DNA from: UBA8401 sp041665525
GTDB taxonomy: Bacteria > Bacteroidota > Ignavibacteria > UBA10030 > UBA8401
Direction of reading: 5' to 3'
NCBI GenBank assembly: GCA_041665525.1
Contig: JBAYIS010000007.1
Location: 69,883 to 133,882, forward strand
DNA length: 64,000 nucleotides
The translations under genes and the position numbers were made by a program. The notes beneath the pieces are model-generated. The model did no database searches and had not been told where the DNA came from. It saw only the letters and a list, made by a program, of their open reading frames with translations. Positions 16,515 to 23,998 of this stretch are shown here, piece by piece (within the stretch, counting starts at the first letter, position 1; every line of letters starts with the position of its first letter).

Positions 16515-18560
16515 TTACTGCTTCCAATCGTCAGTTCTAAACGATGGGGAGGGTAACTCCTCTTTATTAAACAACGTACCATACACAACATTTCCCCAGC
16601 AGTACCGGACCGCGACCGGATGTTTCACTTCGGCAGAATACACCAAGAGTATGTTCTTGCGAACAACCACTGATGCTTCTTTAAACACGCTATCGGCACC
16701 GGCGATCTGAAAATAGCTTCTGTCATTATGCAGTTTCACTTTCAACCCATCCGCATATTTGAATGAGAGAATTATGGTATCTGCTGAAACAGAGTACGAT
16801 GTATATAATGGACCTGATACGGTGACTTTCTTTCCATAATCGTTTTTCAATGCCCACCGTGCGAGCCGTTCACCGACGCTTTTTTTATCAACAGGATGAA
16901 CATCCGCCGAATCGCCGATATCAAGCGTTACTGCCATTCCGGTTTTCGGTACGGCGAGCGTTTGGAACTGCGCTTCGCGCAGCAATTGCGATTGTGTCCG
17001 TGCGCCATACTGGAATGGGGCAATTTGCACATAGTAGAAAGAAAAATCGTTCTTCCAATCCTCACGCCAGTTTCTAATCATCAGCGGGAACAGTGTTTTA
17101 TACGCTTCGGGATTTCCGGTATTGCTTTCGCCCTGGTACCATAGTGCACCGCGGATTGAAAATGGAATCAGCGGAGCGATCATCCCATTATAGAGAGATG
17201 TCGGAACGTTAGACGACATCTCGATGCCGGGGGTGGGGCGCTGTTCGAATTCATTGTTGTTATTTTCAAAGAGAAATAACTTGTTGTTCCGGAATTCTGC
17301 AACAATAGAGTACTTCCAGTCACCGGCAAGGCTCAACGCATCTTCATTGTTCTTCGGATGGATCTTCATTTCACCCGGCAAGCCGTAGAGTCCGCCGCCC
17401 CCTACAACATCAATCACGCGAACCCCGATCACTAAGAGGGAATCTGTCACTACCTCGGCTGGGATGCTGTATATTCTTTTCTTATTCCACCCGGAACCAG
17501 TATCGATCGTTCCGATCTTTACTCCATTCACATATGTCACATCATAATCATCGATTGGTCCGAGTTCCAATACTAATTCTTTATCTATCCACGTGTTGGA
17601 AATCTCAATTGCTTTTCTGAACCACAGGACACCGTTAAAAGTACCGATAACATCTTCCCACAATGACGGAAGCGTCATCACGCTCCATGAACTGTCGTTA
17701 TATTTTTTTTGTGCAACCACAGAATCATTTAAAGTTACCAATTTCCAATCCGCATTCTCCCTTTGCCGTTCAACATCCACAACCATATGCGAAGAAAGCC
17801 ATTTCATATACTCTTCATTTTCGATCTTTCCTTTGGCGAATGTTTTTTCAAAGTCCTTATAGTCCGGATGTGCGGGAATATGTTTCATACCGGTCCACGC
17901 TTCCACCGGCGTACCGCCCCAGGAGGATTGGATTAGTCCGACCGGTACTTTCAGTTCCTGATGAATCTTCTTTCCGAAGAAATATCCCACAGCACTGAAG
18001 GGACCGACTGTAGTCGGCGAACATTCCTGCCAAGAACCTCCGACAGTGTTAAGTGGTTCCGCAGCAATATTTCGTGTAACACGAAATATTCTAATTTTTG
18101 GATACTGTGCTTGTTGCAATCCATTCAATGTTGAATCTCTTACCGGCCAACCTTCCACCGGCATATCCATATTGGACTGACCAGAACAGAGCCATACTTC
18201 TCCGATCAATACATTCTTCAATTTTATTTGAGATGTTCCTTCGGACACAACAATATTGAACGGACCGCCCGCTTTCGGAGTCTTCAGTTGTGTAATCCAC
18301 GAACTGTCCCCCTGTATCTTTGCTGTTGCTTTCTTTCCCCATGATGCGCGAAGAGTAATTGTTGCACCGGGAGTACCTTTCCCCCAAACTGCCACTTTGC
18401 TTTTTTGCTGCAGCACCATATTATCCTGGAATATCGGAGCTATCTGCAGTGCTGTTGTTTGTGCTGACAGATTCAACACAACAATCATCGAAAGAACGCT
18501 GAAAACAAAAATTCGTAAAAGAAATTTGTTACTGCTAGAGCCACGATCAGTAGTATTCAT
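16515..18560 (-). CDS. Sialate O-acetylesterase family protein (SASA/GDSL-like)
   Basis: The protein has 681 residues and a signal peptide ('RIFVFSVLSMIVVLNLSAQ'). The catalytic block begins at 'EVWLCSGQSNMDMPVEGW' (Ser nucleophile in GQSNM, about residue 129). It is interrupted by a beta-sandwich, galactose-binding-like insertion (about 270-420) and resumes with 'GALWYQGESNTG' and the terminal 'VHPVDKKSVGERLARWAL', which supplies the catalytic Asp/His. Family members remove O-acetyl groups from sialic acids or from acetylated plant glycans such as xylan; the latter is plausible in a non-host bacterium. It has its own promoter with the shared palindrome, linking it to the neighbouring kinase/regulator. 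Confidence 0.9.
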   Translation of the reverse strand: MNTTDRGSSSNKFLLRIFVFSVLSMIVVLNLSAQTTALQIAPIFQDNMVLQQKSKVAVWGKGTPGATITLRASWGKKATAKIQGDSSWITQLKTPKAGGPFNIVVSEGTSQIKLKNVLIGEVWLCSGQSNMDMPVEGWPVRDSTLNGLQQAQYPKIRIFRVTRNIAAEPLNTVGGSWQECSPTTVGPFSAVGYFFGKKIHQELKVPVGLIQSSWGGTPVEAWTGMKHIPAHPDYKDFEKTFAKGKIENEEYMKWLSSHMVVDVERQRENADWKLVTLNDSVVAQKKYNDSSWSVMTLPSLWEDVIGTFNGVLWFRKAIEISNTWIDKELVLELGPIDDYDVTYVNGVKIGTIDTGSGWNKKRIYSIPAEVVTDSLLVIGVRVIDVVGGGGLYGLPGEMKIHPKNNEDALSLAGDWKYSIVAEFRNNKLFLFENNNNEFEQRPTPGIEMSSNVPTSLYNGMIAPLIPFSIRGALWYQGESNTGNPEAYKTLFPLMIRNWREDWKNDFSFYYVQIAPFQYGARTQSQLLREAQFQTLAVPKTGMAVTLDIGDSADVHPVDKKSVGERLARWALKNDYGKKVTVSGPLYTSYSVSADTIILSFKYADGLKVKLHNDRSYFQIAGADSVFKEASVVVRKNILLVYSAEVKHPVAVRYCWGNVVYGTLFNKEELPSPSFRTDDWKQ

Positions 18561-18651
18561 GAGAGTTTTAAAAATAGGTAAGGAAATAGATAAATAAATT
18601 GTTTTAGGACAAACGGTTTGGATGACCTAAAGTATAGAATTTTTATGATGT

Positions 18652-18697
18652 ATTTTACTGTTTTCTATTCTAATGAACAATCACACGTACATGGTAT
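18652..18697 (-). promoter_or_regulatory. Regulon site 4: palindrome plus promoter of the O-acetylesterase gene
   Basis: A palindrome variant, ACACGTACATGG (18683-18694), is followed on the minus strand by a -35 TTGTTC (18675-18680), 17 bp, and a -10 TAAAAT (18652-18657). It differs from site 2 at two positions of the core while the outer flanks are the same. The predicted leader is about 85 nt. Confidence 0.75.
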
Positions 18698-18805
18698 CTT
18701 ACAGCAATTGAGAGGAAGTAATTTGCTTTGATTTTTTCTCAGTATTTGTTATTTTAGTTAACCATTGAGCAATAATTGCGATAATGGCACTGCAAAAATG
18801 ATGTT

Positions 18806-18879
18806 GGCGGGGTAGCTCAGCCGGTTAGAGCGTCGGAATCATAATCCGTAGGTCGTGGGTTCGAGTCCCTCCCCCGCTA
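18806..18879 (+). tRNA. tRNA-Met (anticodon CAT)
   Basis: A 74-nt cloverleaf can be drawn: acceptor 18806-18812 with 18872-18878, D-arm GCTC/GAGC, anticodon loop ATCATAA with CAT, T-loop TTCGAGT and discriminator A at 18879. The 3' CCA is not encoded. It is read as elongator Met; an Ile tRNA whose CAT is modified by TilS (encoded at 25802) cannot be fully excluded by eye. A possible -35/-10 (TTAACC, 16 bp, GATAAT) ends about 20 nt upstream. Confidence 0.93.
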
Positions 18880-19277
18880 CAAAAAGCAGAATGTCGGAGC
18901 TTGTCTCCGACATTCTGCTTTTAAAGCAATTGGAAGGCGAATGCTTCGAGTTGAGTCCCGACGTCGTGTGTCGGGACGAAATCCCGCCGCTGTTGGCGGG
19001 ATCCCTCCCCCGCTACTAAAATCAAAATGTCGGAGTTTTCCTCCGATATTTTGATGTTAAAGCAACAGGAAGACTTTATTTCGAGCGGAGCGTTTTTTGC
19101 TACGTCCCGCGACTGTTTTTGCGGGATCCCTCCCCCGCTACAAAAAAGGAAAATCTGAGTTTGTCTCGGGTTTTCCTTTTTTTGTTGTCATTGTAGCAAC
19201 GTGTTTCGAATTAAGTGCTGATGTGGTGTGTCAAGCCGAAATCCCGCTGCTGTTAAGCGGAATCCCTTCCCCGCTAC
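18867..19277 (+). repeat. Tandem array of tRNA-Met 3' ends with private hairpins
   Basis: The last 14 bases of the tRNA region, CCCTCCCCCGCTAC (18867-18880), recur at 19003-19016, at 19128-19141 and, with one change, at 19264-19277, giving periods of 136, 125 and 136 bp. Each added copy is preceded by a GC-rich hairpin (for example ATCCCGCC/GGCGGGAT at 18981-19002). The first two added copies are followed by an AT-flanked hairpin resembling the tRNA terminator (19022-19054 and 19142-19183). The 5' half of the tRNA is not repeated. The array could be remnants of repeated integration at the tRNA 3' end, or decayed tandem duplication; no integrase is nearby. Confidence 0.7.
18882..18922 (+). terminator. 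Strong hairpin terminator after tRNA-Met
   Basis: A perfect 18-bp stem (18882-18899 with 18905-18922) closes a 5-nt loop. The right arm ends in TTTT and the left arm begins with AAAA, so it can act in both directions. It begins three bases after the tRNA. Confidence 0.8.
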
Positions 19278-19280
19278 TAA

Positions 19281-19615
19281 AAAGGACAATTACCGCAGGG
19301 ATTCATTCTTTGATGCATCTGAAATACACCTTTCACCAGATTGTTTGAGTGTGCAGATGTAGAAAATGAGTTAGTTAGGCTATAGGAAATTTTTTAATAA
19401 GGTCAACCCATCATCCAAAGTTCTCCCAAAGTGCGAGAGCATCTTCAGAAGAGATGTGTTAGAAACTCTTTATTGTTATTACTGCCACACAGCACCAAGT
19501 AAGATAGTTCTTTTTTTACTTTTGGGATTTTTCAAGAATCTACTTCCCAGTTATAATAAATATTCCTTACCAATTCATCAATCTCTTATATTTTCGAGGG
19601 AATTCTTTTGGCACA
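19281..19615. other. Gene-free spacer between tRNA array and arsR
   Basis: About 335 AT-rich bases with no convincing reading frame, RNA gene or repeat. The only feature recognised is the operator at its right border. Confidence 0.5.
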
Positions 19616-19639
19616 CTATATGAGTCTTCACTCATATAG
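19616..19639 (+). promoter_or_regulatory. ArsR-type operator upstream of arsR
   Basis: CTATATGAGT (19616-19625) and ACTCATATAG (19630-19639) form a perfect 10-bp inverted repeat separated by CTTC. This is the shape of ArsR/SmtB operators. A TATATG element inside the left arm could be the -10, so repressor binding would block the promoter. Confidence 0.85.
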
Positions 19640-19650
19640 AAAATACAAGA

Positions 19651-19971
19651 GTGCAATCTTTGAACAAAACAATTACTCAAAAAAAAGCAAACCTTCTGAC
19701 GGCAATTGCCCATCCAAATCGAATTAAGATTTTGGAAGAATTACGCACTGAGATCAAATGCAATTGCGAACTTGCGCCGGCGCTTGGCCTTGAACAGTCC
19801 AATCTTTCGCGTCATCTCAAAGTATTGACTCAATCTGGCATCCTGATCTCCTGGAAAGATGGATTGCGGGTAAATTATAAAATCGCTGATGCGCGAATTT
19901 TCAAGATTCTCGACCAGATTGAAAGTGTAGCATTACGTACTGTTCCGGTTTTGGAATCGGAAGAAGACTAA
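19651..19971 (+). CDS. ArsR-family metal(loid)-responsive repressor
   Basis: The winged-helix repressor is 106 residues long. 'HPNRIKILEEL' opens the fold and 'LGLEQSNLSRHLKVLTQSGIL' is the recognition region. Cys37 and Cys39 in 'IKCNCEL' match the position of the ELCVCDL metal-binding motif of classical As(III)/Sb(III) ArsR sensors. The start is either the GTG at 19651 or, better spaced from AAGAG, the TTG at 19660. It is first gene of the cassette and is flanked by two copies of its likely operator. Confidence 0.9.
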   Translation: MQSLNKTITQKKANLLTAIAHPNRIKILEELRTEIKCNCELAPALGLEQSNLSRHLKVLTQSGILISWKDGLRVNYKIADARIFKILDQIESVALRTVPVLESEED

Positions 19972-19986
19972 AAAATTTTACCCGCT

Positions 19987-20008
19987 TATATGAGTAACCA
20001 CTCATATA
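19987..20008 (+). promoter_or_regulatory. Second ArsR-type operator, upstream of the permease
   Basis: TATATGAGT (19987-19995) and ACTCATATA (20000-20008) repeat the first operator with the spacer AACC. It lies 29 nt before the permease ATG, implying a second repressible promoter inside the cassette. Confidence 0.85.
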
Positions 20009-20036
20009 TGCGTATCACAAAAATATTGATCGTTCT

Positions 20037-21065
20037 ATGAAAGATTTTATCGCAAATAATAAACTTGGTGTTGCTGTAGGTTCGATCCCGGTGTGGGTTG
20101 TTTTGTATCTTTCGTTGGATTGGCTGGCGGGAATTCTGGTCTATAATGTTTTCTCACTCGCGGAAAATGAGCACCTTACAAAGGCGATTTATTTTTTCAT
20201 CTTTGAAGTTCCCAAAGTATTGCTCTTACTGACGCTGATTGTGTTTGTTGTCGGAATCATCAGATCGTACTTCACTCCGGAAAAGACACGCGCTGCGTTG
20301 GAGGGGAAGCCATTGTTTGTTGGAAATATCATGGCGAGTTCCCTGGGTATCGTCACTCCATTCTGTTCGTGTTCTGCTATTCCATTATTCTTGGGATTCG
20401 TCGAAGCCGGAATTCCTCTCGGAGTTACGTTCTCCTTTCTTATCGCCGCGCCAATGATCAACGAGGTCGCTATTGTTCTTCTGTTCGGATTATTCGGATG
20501 GGAAACCGCATTGCTCTATGTTGTTATGGGATTAATCATCGCGATTACTTCCGGTTGGGTGATCGGTAAGCTAAAATTAGAACGGTATGTTGAGGAATGG
20601 GTCTACAAGATAAAATCGCAGCATGCTGCGGTGGACGAGGAAACGCTGACAATCAACGACCGGGTCGACCGCGGGTGGGATGCTGTAAAAGAGGTCGTCG
20701 GTAAGGTGTGGATATACATTGTTCTCGGCATTGCCGTAGGAGCGGGAGTACACGGCTATGTGCCGGAAAACTTCATGGCGAGCATAATGGGAAAAGATGT
20801 GTGGTGGTCCATCCCGCTCTCTGTATTAATTGGCGTTCCGATGTATTCCAATGCTGCCGGAATTATCCCCATTGTACAAGCGCTTCTTGGGAAAGGCGCT
20901 TCCCTTGGTACTGCGCTCGCGTTTATGATGTCCGTAATCGGGCTTTCGCTTCCTGAAATGATCATCTTGAAAAAGGTTTTAAAAATTCAGTTGATCGCTG
21001 CCTTTGCCGGAATTGTTGCGACAGGGATCATTATTGTTGGATATATCTTTAATGCTATCTATTAA
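20037..21065 (+). CDS. DUF318 (ArsP/YraQ-like) permease
   Basis: The protein is 342 residues with about eight to ten transmembrane helices in two halves. The motif 'GIVTPFCSCSAIPLFLGF' in the first half is characteristic of UPF0718/DUF318 permeases, and 'GVPMYSNAAGIIPI' marks the second. Family members include the organoarsenical efflux permease ArsP and metal-efflux-associated relatives; the CxC pair suggests thiophilic ligand handling. It follows an ArsR gene with its own operator and precedes a small thioredoxin-like protein, a common pairing for this family. The exact substrate (As, Sb, Cu or other) is not readable. Confidence 0.88.
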   Translation: MKDFIANNKLGVAVGSIPVWVVLYLSLDWLAGILVYNVFSLAENEHLTKAIYFFIFEVPKVLLLLTLIVFVVGIIRSYFTPEKTRAALEGKPLFVGNIMASSLGIVTPFCSCSAIPLFLGFVEAGIPLGVTFSFLIAAPMINEVAIVLLFGLFGWETALLYVVMGLIIAITSGWVIGKLKLERYVEEWVYKIKSQHAAVDEETLTINDRVDRGWDAVKEVVGKVWIYIVLGIAVGAGVHGYVPENFMASIMGKDVWWSIPLSVLIGVPMYSNAAGIIPIVQALLGKGASLGTALAFMMSVIGLSLPEMIILKKVLKIQLIAAFAGIVATGIIIVGYIFNAIY

Positions 21066-21078
21066 TTGAAAGGGAATA

Positions 21079-21324
21079 ATGATGAATATTAAGGTTTTGG
21101 GACCGGGATGCACAAACTGTAAAACGCTCGAACGAAGAACGACGGAAGCACTCACCGCGCTGAACATCACGGCTGATATTGAAAAGGTTGTCGATTACGC
21201 GGGCATTGCAACATACGGAATTATGCGAACTCCCGGTCTTGTGATCGACGGGAAAGTCGTTGTCCAGGGTTATGTGCCTACAGTGGAGAAACTAAAAGAA
21301 ATCATTCAAGCACCGCTGCCATAA
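21079..21324 (+). CDS. Small redox-active disulfide (thioredoxin-like) protein
   Basis: This 81-residue cytosolic protein of the TM0996/MTH895 'redox-active disulfide protein 2' type has its active site in 'VLGPGCTNCKTLERRT' (CxxC near residues 10-13) and a cis-Pro region 'MRTPGLVIDGKVV'. It starts 13 nt after the permease stop with a GGGAA ribosome-binding site. It probably supplies or accepts thiols for the permease or its cargo (inference from constant gene pairing). Confidence 0.88.
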   Translation: MMNIKVLGPGCTNCKTLERRTTEALTALNITADIEKVVDYAGIATYGIMRTPGLVIDGKVVVQGYVPTVEKLKEIIQAPLP

Positions 21325-21380
21325 GCGATAGAATCCATGAAAATCAAAAAACACCACGAACTAAAGATTGCTATGATGAT

Positions 21381-21566
21381 CATGATTGGGATCTCAATGA
21401 TGCCGATACGCATTTTGAAGCGCATATTGAAGTAGGGGATATTTCCGTACGCGAAGCAACGGAAGTACAACGACAGATAGAACATCTGTTGCACGATAAA
21501 TTGGATATCACGCATACCACGCTGCAATTTGAGTGTGATAAATGTTCGACAAAATCCATTGTATGA
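21381..21566 (+). pseudogene. Truncated C-terminal end of a CDF cation-efflux transporter
   Basis: Translating this frame gives HDWDLNDADTHFEAHIEVGD followed by ISVREATEVQRQIEHLL, then a DITHTTLQFEC-type ending with a CDKC pair and a stop at 21564-21566. This is the cytoplasmic C-terminal domain of CzcD/ZitB-type cation diffusion facilitators. The transmembrane part is missing and no start codon is in frame. It is therefore a remnant, showing that the cassette once carried or recombined with a Zn/Co/Cd exporter gene. Confidence 0.75.
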
Positions 21567-21591
21567 TTCATGGCTGAAAAGGATTCTGACT

Positions 21592-21831
21592 ATGATTTCG
21601 ATAAAAATTCTCGGTACCGGGTGTGCAAAGTGCAAGACGCTCCATTCGAAGGTAAATGAACTCGTTGCAAAGAACAATCTCCCGGCAACGGTCACAAAGG
21701 TGGAAGATATTGTTGAAATTATGAAGTACGGGATACTCTCTACTCCGGGATTGGTCATCAATGAAAAGATAAAAAGCGTTGGGACCGTCCCGAAGGATGA
21801 ACAAATTCTCAATTGGATTAATGAAGGATAG
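21592..21831 (+). CDS. Second small thioredoxin-like disulfide protein
   Basis: The protein is 79 residues from the ATG at 21592, supported by AAGGA seven to eight bases upstream; longer in-frame starts would overlap the CDF remnant. 'IKILGTGCAKCKTLHSKV' holds the CxxC and 'YGILSTPGLVINEKI' the cis-Pro. It is a divergent paralogue of the protein at 21079 and forms an operon with the following two genes. Confidence 0.87.
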   Translation: MISIKILGTGCAKCKTLHSKVNELVAKNNLPATVTKVEDIVEIMKYGILSTPGLVINEKIKSVGTVPKDEQILNWINEG

Positions 21832-21834
21832 ATT

Positions 21835-22230
21835 ATGAAACTAATTATGTTCGTCATTGTTTTACTATTCACATTTTCATTCACACTCTTTCCTCAATCA
21901 AATCAATCAAAAGAGAAACAATCAATAAAGCCAAATATCACATTTATAGAACTCGGATCGGTCAATTGCATCCCCTGCAAGAAAATGCAGCCAGTGATGA
22001 AGGCGATCGAACAGAAATACGGCGAGAGCGTGAAAGTAATTTTTTATGATGTGTGGACTGAAACACAAAAGTCCTTTGCAAAGAAATACAACATCCGTCT
22101 GATCCCTACACAGGTCTTTTTGGATGAGAACGGCAAGGAATTCTTCCGACACGAAGGGTTCTTCCCGGAAGAAGAAATCCATAAGATCTTCAAACAGCGA
22201 GGGCTATTACCAACTCAGGTTGGCGGATAA
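21835..22230 (+). CDS. Exported thioredoxin-family protein
   Basis: The 131-residue protein has a clear signal peptide ('IMFVIVLLFTFSFTLFP'). The thioredoxin active site 'ELGSVNCIPCKKMQPVM' has CIPC, and 'YNIRLIPTQVFLDENGKEFF' follows with the cis-Pro. It starts 4 nt after the previous gene and is followed after one base by the CcdA gene. The pair forms a trans-membrane reductant pathway: CcdA moves electrons from cytosolic thioredoxin to this periplasmic protein. Confidence 0.88.
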   Translation: MKLIMFVIVLLFTFSFTLFPQSNQSKEKQSIKPNITFIELGSVNCIPCKKMQPVMKAIEQKYGESVKVIFYDVWTETQKSFAKKYNIRLIPTQVFLDENGKEFFRHEGFFPEEEIHKIFKQRGLLPTQVGG

Positions 22231-22231
22231 T

Positions 22232-22930
22232 ATGATCGATTCTCTGTTTACCGCACTGTACGATGCAATGGCCGGACCCGCGTGGCTGGTGCTCCTCTCT
22301 TCGTTTGGATGGGGCGTTGCATCCATTCTTCTCTCACCGTGTCATCTCTCCAGTATTCCGCTTGTTGTCGGATTTATCAGCGCTCAGGGAATAGTATCGC
22401 TGCGGCGGACATTTCTTATTTCTCTTCTCTTCGCTGTCGGAATATTGCTTACGATCGCGTTGATCGGTATTGTGACAGCGTCCATGGGACGATTAATGGG
22501 AGACGTGGGCACCATCGGCAATTATTTTGTGGCGTCGATCTTCTTTGTTGTGGGATTGTATCTCTTAGATGTTATCAAACTTGATTGGAACAGTGCAGGA
22601 TTACGCCAGACAAATCTGCGCGGCCTTCCTGCGGCATTCGTATTGGGATTATTGTTTGGCATCGCCCTGGGCCCTTGCACGTTTGCGTATATGGCACCGG
22701 TGTTGGGAATTGTATTTCAAACGGCACAAACAGATTATCTTTTTTCAATGCTTCTACTTCTATCGTTTGGTATGGGACATTGTGCAGTAATTGTCGCTGC
22801 GGGAACATTAACCAATAAAGTGCAGCGGTATCTGAATTGGAGTGATCAATCAATAACAGTGCTTTGGATTAAAAGAGCCTGCGGTATTTTGGTAATACTC
22901 GGTGGAATTTACTTATTGTATATATCGTAA
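22232..22930 (+). CDS. CcdA-type transmembrane thiol-disulfide carrier
   Basis: The protein is 232 residues from the ATG at 22232, one base after the preceding stop. Six hydrophobic helices and the two half-motifs 'ILLSPCHLSSIPLV' and 'GIALGPCTFAYMAPVLG', each with the conserved Cys after Pro, identify the CcdA/DsbD-beta family. It ends the ArsR cassette. Cytochrome c maturation is the textbook role of CcdA, but its position here points to reducing power for the exported thioredoxin in metal(loid) handling. Confidence 0.9.
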   Translation: MIDSLFTALYDAMAGPAWLVLLSSFGWGVASILLSPCHLSSIPLVVGFISAQGIVSLRRTFLISLLFAVGILLTIALIGIVTASMGRLMGDVGTIGNYFVASIFFVVGLYLLDVIKLDWNSAGLRQTNLRGLPAAFVLGLLFGIALGPCTFAYMAPVLGIVFQTAQTDYLFSMLLLLSFGMGHCAVIVAAGTLTNKVQRYLNWSDQSITVLWIKRACGILVILGGIYLLYIS

Positions 22931-23998
22931 TCATAAGAAAACATAAAGTAAGCAAATGATAACAACACGAATGGATTTACGATTTCGTTATTGATAATTC
23001 ACCACCTTAGATGTGAAATGGTTCGTACGATGACGTATTGTAGTCCCAAGCACACCAACAACATCAATACCCACAAGGATTCCGAATTTCTTAAAAAGAT
23101 TGTTGAATGAATTTGAAATTCAAATGGAGCATTTTTTAAAACGTCTCATTTTCACGTCCAGGAACAGATGCTTTTTTCATCACACCGGAATAAATTGTCC
23201 CCAGTGCCGTATCCAATATTTCATATTGTGTATTAATAAAGTCACGCTGAGTAACGTCCCGACAGTTATGTCCTGAAGGGATGGTTTTGCCATTGTCGTG
23301 TCCAATATATTGGACGAGTCTTCCGCTCCGAATCAATGACAAAACGGAATGTCGCCATGCTGACCATTTCCGGGTGGCAGAAGTCCCGCTGTTTGGATTC
23401 CGCACGGTGCGGGATTTGCCGCTTTTTGCATTCAGCGCACAGCATTCCATACAGTGGAACTAAAAACGGAACGTTGTTGAGACACCTGTCCGACTGATGT
23501 CAATCAGGCGGGGAGGCGAAGCGCCCGGGAAATTAATACAAGATTACACTTAGGAAACAGCACTAATTTGGATTGCCGAATTCGCAATGCCAGATTGTAT
23601 GAATTATAGTTCACCACATCTCAGATTCCTTCGGACGTGAACTATTACCTTTTGATCGCAGTTCCACTGACAAATCCCTTGCCTGCTAATGTTCAAACGA
23701 TGAAGATGTGAGTGTTGAAATAAGATGAACGGGGAATATTCTCCATGACTGCTGAAGCACAAATCACCTGGCGATAAACGATCTCTCCTTCCGAAGATTC
23801 TCTCTACGAATTATATATTGCTATTCTCTTTTTCCATTTCGTATCTTATTACCATAGCGAACGGCTACTGCGAAGAAGAGCCGGTTGGTTTTCGCAAAAT
23901 GTCCTGCACCACAACATCACAGTAACTGACCCACCCCCTTTCGCAGTGTTTTCCCTTATCCGATCCCGAAGAAAACGGATCGAACACTCTTATTCCCA
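22931..23998. other. About 1 kb without a convincing gene, rich in palindromes
   Basis: The longest frame (23136-23450, minus) lacks family features and a good ribosome site. Visible structure includes the perfect 16-bp palindrome GTCCAATATATTGGAC (23300-23315), ATTTGAA/TTCAAAT (23111-23125), and the hairpin CCGCA/TGCGG (near 23399-23411) inside a 'TCCCGC...GCGGGA' context resembling the tRNA-array hairpins. It may be decayed DNA at the edge of the ArsR cassette. Confidence 0.4.

Noticed and set aside
18867..19277. CRISPR-like array at the tRNA
   Set aside because: Units are not direct repeats with unique spacers; the conserved part is the tRNA 3' end and the hairpins differ in sequence. No cas genes.
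23136..23450. 104-codon minus-strand frame in the gene-free kilobase
   Set aside because: Composition and palindromic content look like non-coding DNA, and no family or ribosome site was recognised.
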